Source: Flavobacterium sp. NRK1
Lineage (GTDB): Bacteria; Bacteroidota; Bacteroidia; Flavobacteriales; Flavobacteriaceae
Reading direction: 5' to 3'
Length of the DNA: 64,000 bases
Assembly: GCF_024054175.1 (NCBI RefSeq)
Contig: NZ_JAMXLA010000001.1
Coordinates: 3,036,652 to 3,100,651, forward strand
A model generated the notes under the pieces. The model ran no database searches. It was not told the DNA's origin and saw only the letters and a list, made by a program, of their open reading frames with translations. This document shows, one piece after another, positions 58,134 to 64,000 of this stretch. How positions within the stretch are numbered: position 1 is the first letter of the stretch; each line of letters starts with the position of its first letter. Position numbers and translations under genes: made by a program.

Positions 58134-58415
58134 TTATTGTTGTTTTCCAGGCTGTTTTGAAGTTTTTCTTGTAGAAGGTGTAGGTTCTAAATCAGAATTT
58201 ACATTTTTGTCTTCTACTTTTTGTTTTTCTTCTTTCAACTCATTCTTTTCTTTTTCATGTTTTTTGCGTTCCTGCTTTGCTAGGGCGGCATCTTTTTCCA
58301 CTTGTGCCTGAGTGATAGGAGGCGGCTGTTTCATGGTTCTGTCATTCTCTTCCTGTGCATGTATCTTAAAAGAACATGCAAAAAATATACTTATGGAAAA
58401 TAACAGAATCTTCAT
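58134..58415 (-). CDS. Small exported, highly charged protein (93 aa)
   Basis: A signal peptide (KILLFSISIFFACSFKIHAQ) is followed by a Lys/Glu-rich helix (KDAALAKQERKKHEKEKNELKEEKQKV), probably a coiled coil, and a Ser/Thr/Pro tail. No known domain. A well-placed terminator on its own strand supports a real gene. It is flanked by porX and a divergent HD gene. An envelope or periplasmic role is the only thing that can be said. Confidence 0.6.
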   Translation of the reverse strand: MKILLFSISIFFACSFKIHAQEENDRTMKQPPPITQAQVEKDAALAKQERKKHEKEKNELKEEKQKVEDKNVNSDLEPTPSTRKTSKQPGKQQ

Positions 58416-58586
58416 GACAGTTAACTTATTTTGTACTATAAAATTAGGTATAATGTTCTTATTCAGTAGGCTAACTTTTTAGGATTAACCAATGTTTAAC
58501 GCTTTTTTATTAATTTACGTTAATGGAGAGTAAGCTAACTGAGTTAAAAAACGTGTTTTTCGGGCTTTTGCCAGTACCTTAATTAG

Positions 58587-58594
58587 TATATTTG
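58587..58594 (+). promoter_or_regulatory. -7 element of the HD gene and lipid A cluster
   Basis: TATATTTG fits TAnnTTTG, with TTTTG at 58566-58570 as a -33 candidate (16 bp spacing, a little short). The GTG start at 58614 lies 19 nt after it. Confidence 0.5.
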
Positions 58595-58613
58595 TGTAAA
58601 ATTTAGCAGCACT

Positions 58614-59858
58614 GTGGGCGAAATAAACAAGCTTAAAATATTAAATGACCCCATTTATGGGTTTATAACAATAACTAATCCGCTGATATACGATCTTATT
58701 CAGCATCCTTATTTTCAAAGATTGCGGCGTATTTCTCAAATGGGAATGTCATATCTTGTTTATCCCGGCGCACATCACACACGTTTTCATCATGCCTTGG
58801 GGTGTATGCATATAATGCAAAAAACCATACAGGTACTTAAATTTAAAGGCACAGATATAAGCCCAGAAGAAGAAACCGCACTTAACATTGCTATTTTATT
58901 ACATGATATTGGGCATGGGCCTTTTTCTCATGCTATGGAACATAGTATTGCAGAAGATGTACATCATGAAGCTATTTCATTATTATTTATGGACAGGCTT
59001 AATGAAATATTTGAAGGAAAGCTTAGTCTGGCAATACAAATATTTAAAGGAGAATACCATCGTCATTTTATGTTACAGCTTATTTCCAGTCAATTGGATA
59101 TGGACAGGATGGACTATCTTAAACGGGACAGTTTTTATTCGGGTGTGGCAGAAGGAAATATAAATTCTGAAAGGCTTATTCAGATGTTTGACGTGCAAAA
59201 CGATATGCTGGTAATAGAAGAGAAGGGGATATATTCTGTAGAAAAGTTCCTTGTTGCCAGGAGGCTAATGTACTGGCAGGCTTATTTACATAAAACAAGT
59301 GTTGCTGCAGAACTTATAATGACCAAAATACTTAAACGTGCAAAAGAACTTACTCAGGTAGGTATAGTATTACCTGCAAGTGAGCCTTTACAGTTTTTTA
59401 TGCAAAATAAAGTTTCACTTGATGATTTTAATGACGATGTACTTGAAAAGTTTTCTTATCTCGACGACTTTGATATTATTAGTGCTGTAAAATCCTGGCA
59501 ATTTAATGAAGATTTTGTACTGCGGGAACTTAGCAAGATGATAATTAACCGTGACTTGCTCAAAATAAGAATGCAGGCTGAAAAAGTTGATAAAACCGAA
59601 GTAAAGGCTTTGGTGAAACGATATGTGGAATTTTCAGGGCTTACTGAAAAAGAAGCTGAATATTTTGTCTTTAAAGGTAAAATAAAGAATCAGGCTTATA
59701 ATAAAACCGGGGAGCCTATACATATATTAAAGAAAGACCGTACCATAGAAGATGTGGTAGACGCTTCTGACCAGTTGAATTTAAAGGCTTTGTCTAAACC
59801 TGTTACTAAGTATTACCTGTGTTTTCCAAAAGTGCTTTTGGAAAAAGCGGCATTTTAA
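58614..59858 (+). CDS. HD-domain phosphohydrolase
   Basis: A 414-aa protein that begins at GTG 58614, the start that gives GEINKLKILNDPIYGFI, the family N-terminus. Metal ligands are in HTRFHHALGCMH, LLHDIGHGPFSHAME (HD) and SQLDMDRMDYLKRD. The group is related to dGTP triphosphohydrolases and SAMHD1, but its substrates in Bacteroidota are not clear. The gene lies directly before lpxD, a link seen in many Bacteroidota, with 23 bp between. Confidence 0.88.
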   Translation: MGEINKLKILNDPIYGFITITNPLIYDLIQHPYFQRLRRISQMGMSYLVYPGAHHTRFHHALGCMHIMQKTIQVLKFKGTDISPEEETALNIAILLHDIGHGPFSHAMEHSIAEDVHHEAISLLFMDRLNEIFEGKLSLAIQIFKGEYHRHFMLQLISSQLDMDRMDYLKRDSFYSGVAEGNINSERLIQMFDVQNDMLVIEEKGIYSVEKFLVARRLMYWQAYLHKTSVAAELIMTKILKRAKELTQVGIVLPASEPLQFFMQNKVSLDDFNDDVLEKFSYLDDFDIISAVKSWQFNEDFVLRELSKMIINRDLLKIRMQAEKVDKTEVKALVKRYVEFSGLTEKEAEYFVFKGKIKNQAYNKTGEPIHILKKDRTIEDVVDASDQLNLKALSKPVTKYYLCFPKVLLEKAAF

Positions 59859-59868
59859 TTTAATTTTA

Positions 59869-59876
59869 TATTTTTG
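59869..59876 (+). promoter_or_regulatory. Internal -7 element before lpxD
   Basis: TATTTTTG fits TAnnTTTG. It lies in the 23-bp gap after the HD gene, with its G 6 bp before the lpxD ATG. A -33 element is not clear. Confidence 0.35.
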
Positions 59877-59881
59877 TCGGG

Positions 59882-60904
59882 ATGAAATTTACAGCAGAAC
59901 AAATAGCAGGCATACTGGAAGGTGAGGTTGTGGGCAATCCGCATGCCGAAGTCTATAAACTTGCTAAAATAGAGGAAGGCACTAATGGTTCTCTTACTTT
60001 TTTAGCTAATCCAAAATACCTGCAATATATATACTCCACACAGGCATCTATTACTATTGTTAACAGGAATTTTGAGCCTGAAAATGATATTTATACCACA
60101 CTTATTAAAGTTGATGATGCATATAAATCATTCTCTAAGCTTTTGGAATACTATAATCAGGTAAAGCTTATGAAATCCGGCATTGAACAGCCCTCAGTTA
60201 TTTCTGAAAATGTTACCTATGGAGAGAATCTTTATTTAGGCAGTTTTTGCTATATAGGAAAAAATGTTATCATAGGAGATAATGTAAAGATATATCCTAA
60301 CAGTTTTGTTGGTGATAATGTTATTATAGGAAATGATACCATACTGTTTGCAGGTGTACGTGTATATTCTGAAACAGAAATTGGAAACGGATGTACTATT
60401 CATTCCGGCGCAATTATTGGTTCTGACGGTTTCGGATTCGCACCTAATGATGAAGGAGTATATAGTAAAGTACCACAAATAGGAAATGTTATCATTGAAG
60501 ATAATGTAGATATAGGATCCTGTACCACTATAGACAGGGCAACGCTTGGCTCTACAATAATAAAAAAAGGGGTAAAGCTGGATAATCAGATTCAGATCGC
60601 CCATAATGTGGTAATAGGTGAAAATACTGTTATTGCTTCACAAACCGGGGTTGCAGGATCAACTAAAATAGGTAAAAATTGTATCATTGGGGGCCAGGTA
60701 GGCATAGTAGGGCACATTACTATAGGCAATGGAGTACGCATACAGGCACAATCAGGAGTAGGGAAAAATATTCCGGATGGAGAAACTATTCAGGGAAGTC
60801 CTGCTTTAGGTTATTCTGATTTTAATAAATCCTATGTTCATTTTAGGAATTTTCCAAAAATTGTAGCCGACATAGATGAACTTAAACAACAAATCAAACA
60901 ATAA
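59882..60904 (+). CDS. lpxD: UDP-3-O-acyl-glucosamine N-acyltransferase LpxD
   Basis: A 340-aa enzyme that adds the second hydroxyacyl chain to UDP-3-O-acyl-glucosamine, step three of lipid A synthesis. The N-terminal uridine-binding domain has GSLTFLANPKYL, then a left-handed beta-helix of hexapeptide repeats follows (about 100-300), with the catalytic His in QIAHNVVIGENT. The closing helix is near 325-340. It lies 11 bp before lpxC-fabZ. Confidence 0.93.
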   Translation: MKFTAEQIAGILEGEVVGNPHAEVYKLAKIEEGTNGSLTFLANPKYLQYIYSTQASITIVNRNFEPENDIYTTLIKVDDAYKSFSKLLEYYNQVKLMKSGIEQPSVISENVTYGENLYLGSFCYIGKNVIIGDNVKIYPNSFVGDNVIIGNDTILFAGVRVYSETEIGNGCTIHSGAIIGSDGFGFAPNDEGVYSKVPQIGNVIIEDNVDIGSCTTIDRATLGSTIIKKGVKLDNQIQIAHNVVIGENTVIASQTGVAGSTKIGKNCIIGGQVGIVGHITIGNGVRIQAQSGVGKNIPDGETIQGSPALGYSDFNKSYVHFRNFPKIVADIDELKQQIKQ

Positions 60905-60915
60905 ATAGACAGGTA

Positions 60916-62304
60916 ATGGTTAAACAAACCACAATCAAAAGTGATATTTCATTAAAAGGCGTAGGATTGCATACCGGTAAAGAAGTTACTATGACTTTTA
61001 AACCCGCACCTGCAAATAACGGATACACTTTTGTTAGGGTAGATTTAGAGGGGCAGCCGATAGTTGAGGCTGATGCTAATTATGTAGTGAATACCCAAAG
61101 AGGTACAAACCTTGAAAAGAAAGGCGTTAAAATACAAACATCAGAACACGTTCTTGCAGCATTTGTAGGTTGCGATGTTGACAATGTTATTATTGAGCTT
61201 GATGCTTCGGAGCCGCCTATAATGGATGGATCATCTAAATTTTTTGTAGAAGCTATAGAGAAAGTTGGCGTTGTAGAGCTGGATGCAGAACGTAAGGTAT
61301 ATGTTGTTAAAGAAGTAATATCATATACTGATGAAACTACAGGCAGCGAAATAATTGTTATGCCTTCTGACGATTACCAGGTAACAGCAATGGTTGATTT
61401 TGGTACTAAAGTATTAGGTACTCAAAATGCTACTCTTAAAAGTATTGGTGAGTTTAAAGAAGAAATTGCCTCATCACGTACTTTTAGTTTTTTACATGAA
61501 CTGGAAGCCTTATTGCAAAATGGCCTAATAAAAGGAGGTGATCTTAATAATGCTATAGTATATGTAGATAAAGAAATTTCTCCTGAGACTATGGAAAACC
61601 TTAAAGTTGCTTTTGGAAAAGACAGTATTACTGTGAAGCCAAATGGCATACTTGATAATCTTACACTTCATTATCCTAACGAAGCTGCACGCCATAAATT
61701 ACTTGATGTTATAGGTGATTTAGCTTTGATAGGTACAAGGATAAAAGGTAAAGTTATAGCAAACAAACCCGGCCATTTTGTAAATACCCAGTTTGCTAAA
61801 AAAATGTCGAAAATCATCAAAATTGAAGAGCGTAATCAGGTACCGGTTTATGACCTGCATAAAGAGCCTTTAATGGATGTGAACAAAATAATGAGTATGC
61901 TGCCGCATCGTCCGCCATTCTTGCTGGTTGATAAAATCCTTGAGATGAGCGACAATCATGTAGTGGGACTCAAAAATGTGACTATGAACGAAAGCTTTTT
62001 TGTTGGTCACTTTCCGGGAGCACCCGTTATGCCAGGTGTTCTTATTGTAGAGGCTATGGCACAATGCGGAGGTATCTTAATACTTAGCTCTGTTCCTGAT
62101 CCTGAAAACTATCTTACTTATTTCATGAAAATTGACAATGTTAAGTTTAAGCATAAAGTGCTTCCTGGTGATACACTTGTGTTTAAATGTGATCTTATTT
62201 CACCTATCCGTAGAGGAATTTGCCATATGCAGGCGAATGCTTATGCAAACGGTAAACTTGTTGCCGAAGCAGAACTAATGGCACAGATTGTCAAAAATAG
62301 TTAA
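60916..62304 (+). CDS. lpxC-fabZ: Bifunctional UDP-3-O-acyl-GlcNAc deacetylase / hydroxyacyl-ACP dehydratase
   Basis: A 462-aa fusion usual in Bacteroidota. Residues 1-305 are LpxC, a zinc deacetylase: SEHVLAAFVG with the zinc His, MDGSS, and HKLLDVIGDLALIG with two more ligands. Residues 318-462 are FabZ: LPHRPPFLLVDKI and GHFPGAPVMPGVLIVEAMAQ, with catalytic His and Glu. It thus joins the committed step of lipid A synthesis to fatty acid elongation. The gene is 11 bp before lpxA. Confidence 0.95.
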   Translation: MVKQTTIKSDISLKGVGLHTGKEVTMTFKPAPANNGYTFVRVDLEGQPIVEADANYVVNTQRGTNLEKKGVKIQTSEHVLAAFVGCDVDNVIIELDASEPPIMDGSSKFFVEAIEKVGVVELDAERKVYVVKEVISYTDETTGSEIIVMPSDDYQVTAMVDFGTKVLGTQNATLKSIGEFKEEIASSRTFSFLHELEALLQNGLIKGGDLNNAIVYVDKEISPETMENLKVAFGKDSITVKPNGILDNLTLHYPNEAARHKLLDVIGDLALIGTRIKGKVIANKPGHFVNTQFAKKMSKIIKIEERNQVPVYDLHKEPLMDVNKIMSMLPHRPPFLLVDKILEMSDNHVVGLKNVTMNESFFVGHFPGAPVMPGVLIVEAMAQCGGILILSSVPDPENYLTYFMKIDNVKFKHKVLPGDTLVFKCDLISPIRRGICHMQANAYANGKLVAEAELMAQIVKNS

Positions 62305-62315
62305 ACAAAGAATTT

Positions 62316-63101
62316 ATGAATCAACCATTAGCATATGTACATCCGGGCGCAAAAATCGCTAAAAATGTAGTGATTGAGCCTTTTACCACCATCCACAACA
62401 ATGTGGAAATTGGTGAAGGAACCTGGATAGGTTCTAATGTCACGATTATGGAGGGTGCCAGAATTGGCAAAAACTGTAATATATTCCCCGGCGCTGTAAT
62501 TTCTGCAGTGCCTCAGGATCTTAAATTTGGAGGTGAAGATTCACTTGCAATAATTGGCGATAACTGTACTATAAGAGAGTGTGTTACTATAAACAGAGGA
62601 ACCATTGCTTCGGGACAGACAAGACTTGGTAATAATTGCCTTGTTATGGCAACAGCTCACATAGCGCATGATTGCCATATTGGCGATAATGCCATTATAG
62701 TAAATGGTGTTGCTCTTGCGGGCCACGTTACAGTTGGGAATTATGCAATTATTGGAGGTCTTGCTGCTATACATCAGTTTATAAGTATTGGTGATCATGC
62801 CATGATATCGGGAGGATCACTAGTCCGTAAAGATGTACCTCCTTTTACTAAAGCTGCAAAGGAACCTCTTTCTTATGTAGGTATTAATTCTATTGGCCTT
62901 CGCCGAAGAGGTTTTTCTCCGGAAAAAATAAGAGAGATACAGGACATTTACAGGATTTTATATCAAAAAAATTATAATACAACACAGGCTTTAAGTATTA
63001 TAGAAGCTGAAATGGAAGCTACTCCTGAACGTGATGAAATAATCCTGTTTATAAGGAACTCTTCGCGAGGAGTAATGAAAGGTTATACAGGAATATATTA
63101 A
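62316..63101 (+). CDS. lpxA: UDP-GlcNAc acyltransferase LpxA
   Basis: A 261-aa cytosolic enzyme that puts a hydroxyacyl chain on the 3-OH of UDP-GlcNAc, the first step of lipid A synthesis. The left-handed beta-helix begins VHPGAKIAKNVVIEPF; the catalytic His is in MATAHIAHDCHIG; GGLAAIHQFISIGDHAMISGGSLVRKDVPPF and the helical tail with INSIGLRRRGFS are LpxA marks. It is the third gene of the lipid A set. Confidence 0.95.
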   Translation: MNQPLAYVHPGAKIAKNVVIEPFTTIHNNVEIGEGTWIGSNVTIMEGARIGKNCNIFPGAVISAVPQDLKFGGEDSLAIIGDNCTIRECVTINRGTIASGQTRLGNNCLVMATAHIAHDCHIGDNAIIVNGVALAGHVTVGNYAIIGGLAAIHQFISIGDHAMISGGSLVRKDVPPFTKAAKEPLSYVGINSIGLRRRGFSPEKIREIQDIYRILYQKNYNTTQALSIIEAEMEATPERDEIILFIRNSSRGVMKGYTGIY

Positions 63102-63193
63102 TAAAGATAATTGATCATTTGTGGATTAGTATTTGCTCATTCTACGAATTAACAATTTCACAAATCATATAAAATAAATAAACATTAAAAGTA

Positions 63194-63760
63194 ATGGCAA
63201 GTACATCGGATATCAGAAACGGATTATGTATTAAATTTAATCATGATATATACAAAATAATTGAATTCCTTCACGTTAAACCGGGAAAAGGACCGGCTTT
63301 CGTAAGAACCAAATTAAAAAGTCTTACTACCGGTAAGGTATTGGATAATACTTTTTCCGCAGGTCATAAAATTGATGATGTAAGGGTTGAAACACACAAA
63401 TTTCAGTTTTTATACCCCGAAGGAGATCAATATCACTTTATGCATTCTGAAACTTATGAGCAAATATCGCTTCATAGAGATATTCTTGATGCTCCGGATC
63501 TTTTAAAAGAAGGAGAAATGGTAATGGTTATTATTAATACTGAAACTGATGCTCCGCTTTCTGTAGATATGCCGGCTTCTGTTGTTCTTGAGGTTACTTA
63601 TGCAGAACCGGGCGTTAAAGGCAATACCGCTACTAATGCTACTAAACCAGCAAAGGTTGAAACAGGTGCTTCTGTAAATGTACCTTTATTTATAAATGAA
63701 GGCGACAAAATTAAAATAGACACTGCTACAGGCCAATATTTAGAGCGTGTAAAAGAGTAA
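63194..63760 (+). CDS. efp: Translation elongation factor P
   Basis: A 188-aa three-domain protein that lets ribosomes pass through polyproline stretches. Domain I has the loop HVKPGKGPAFVRTKLK, where the Lys before GPA (KPGKGPA) is the residue that is modified in many bacteria. Domains II and III follow, with GNTATNATKPAKVETG and VPLFINEGDKIKIDTATGQYLERV at the end. It is 92 bp after lpxA. Confidence 0.95.
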   Translation: MASTSDIRNGLCIKFNHDIYKIIEFLHVKPGKGPAFVRTKLKSLTTGKVLDNTFSAGHKIDDVRVETHKFQFLYPEGDQYHFMHSETYEQISLHRDILDAPDLLKEGEMVMVIINTETDAPLSVDMPASVVLEVTYAEPGVKGNTATNATKPAKVETGASVNVPLFINEGDKIKIDTATGQYLERVKE

Positions 63761-63767
63761 ATTACAT

Positions 63768-63799
63768 ATTCACAGATTTTTATAAAGAAATCTGTGAAT
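63768..63799 (+). terminator. Terminator of efp
   Basis: ATTCACAGATTT and AAATCTGTGAAT form a perfect 12-bp stem with an 8-nt loop, 8 bp after the efp stop. The following lpxD-like ATG is 17 bp later, so that gene either has read-through or its own promoter. Confidence 0.7.
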
Positions 63800-63815
63800 T
63801 TAATTACATATAAAA

Positions 63816-64000
63816 ATGAAATTCCCAAGTGTTTATCCTTTAAAGGAAATAGCTGCCGTTATTGGCTGCGAATATGTGGGTGATGATAATTTCCCTGTGC
63901 ATGGCATGAATGAAATTCATGTTGTAGAGCCCGGGGATATTGTTTTTGTAGACCATCCTAAATATTATGATAAAGCCCTTCAGTCTGCTGCTACTATTGT
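63816..64000 (+). CDS. N-terminal part of a second LpxD-like acyltransferase (3' truncated by window)
   Basis: ATG at 63816 opens a frame with no stop to the end of the window (61 codons): it begins MKFPSVYPLKEIAAVIGCEY and continues through PGDIVFVDHPKYYDKA, matching the uridine-binding domain of LpxD (compare GSLTFLANPKYL in the lpxD above). The repeat part is beyond the window. It is likely a paralogue with changed substrate. Confidence 0.7.
   Translation, partial: MKFPSVYPLKEIAAVIGCEYVGDDNFPVHGMNEIHVVEPGDIVFVDHPKYYDKALQSAATI

Noticed and set aside
60236..60604. 122-aa Tyr/Ile-rich ORF on the minus strand
   Set aside because: Antisense to the hexapeptide repeats of lpxD; its own repeat look is a by-product of those repeats.
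60900..64000. Lipid A cluster as a novel system
   Set aside because: lpxC-fabZ fusion, lpxA and efp in this order are ordinary for Bacteroidota.

Overview
The window is chromosomal DNA from a Bacteroidota bacterium, almost certainly a member of the Flavobacteriaceae. The sequence is AT-rich and carries several marks of the group: a SusC/SusD pair, a hybrid two-component regulator, a fused ccoNO gene, a fused lpxC-fabZ gene, PorX (regulator of type IX secretion), alanine dehydrogenase and a TAnnTTTG type of -7 promoter element. I saw no tRNA, rRNA, insertion sequence, prophage or CRISPR array. About 50 protein genes cover most of the window.

Region 1 (1-11 kb) is a stress and regulation block. 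After the end of a YaiO-like barrel gene and a tiny basic protein come two leftward gene sets. The distal set is alpha/beta hydrolase - small protein - MFS exporter - GAPDH (4095 to 558). The proximal set is dps - yoaK-like - HisKA_2 sensor kinase - NtrC-type response regulator - GNAT - GAF-type sigma54 activator (10959 to 4253). Upstream of each set lies a TTACGA-N4-TCGTWA dyad, placed 63-64 bp from a sigma54-like -24 element. I infer one sigma54 circuit that controls its own activators and a stress effector operon.

Region 2 (11-24 kb) is a low-oxygen respiration island: an uncharacterised 603-aa protein, a Crp/Fnr regulator, the copper ATPase CcoI, then ccoS-ccoNO-ccoQ-ccoP-ccoG-ccoH, a TauE-like membrane protein and hemN. 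Four transcription units (the unknown gene, ccoI, ccoS and hemN) share an ATGAT-N4-RTCAK dyad whose centre is exactly 36.5 bp from the final G of a TTTG -7 element. Their leaders are 17-20 nt. This is a class II Fnr-type promoter architecture, and it places the unknown protein in the microaerobic regulon.

Region 3 (24-39 kb) is a polysaccharide utilisation locus: hybrid sensor/AraC regulator, SusC, SusD, a GH130 enzyme, an MFS sugar transporter, a secreted 573-aa protein of unknown family and a GH13 glucosidase. Region 4 (38.9-44.7 kb) is the known four-gene ligase-associated DNA repair cassette (exonuclease, ATP-dependent ligase, DEXH helicase, PdeM). Region 5 (45-53 kb) holds a fatty acid desaturase, an unknown exported protein and a complete RND efflux operon. 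Region 6 (53-64 kb) is housekeeping: a phosphotransferase, a TauE permease, ald, tsaE, porX, an HD phosphohydrolase, the lipid A genes lpxD, lpxC-fabZ and lpxA, then efp and the start of a second lpxD-like gene.

All functional calls come from motif recognition by eye. Promoter, operator and operon calls are inferences from spacing and pattern and have not been tested.
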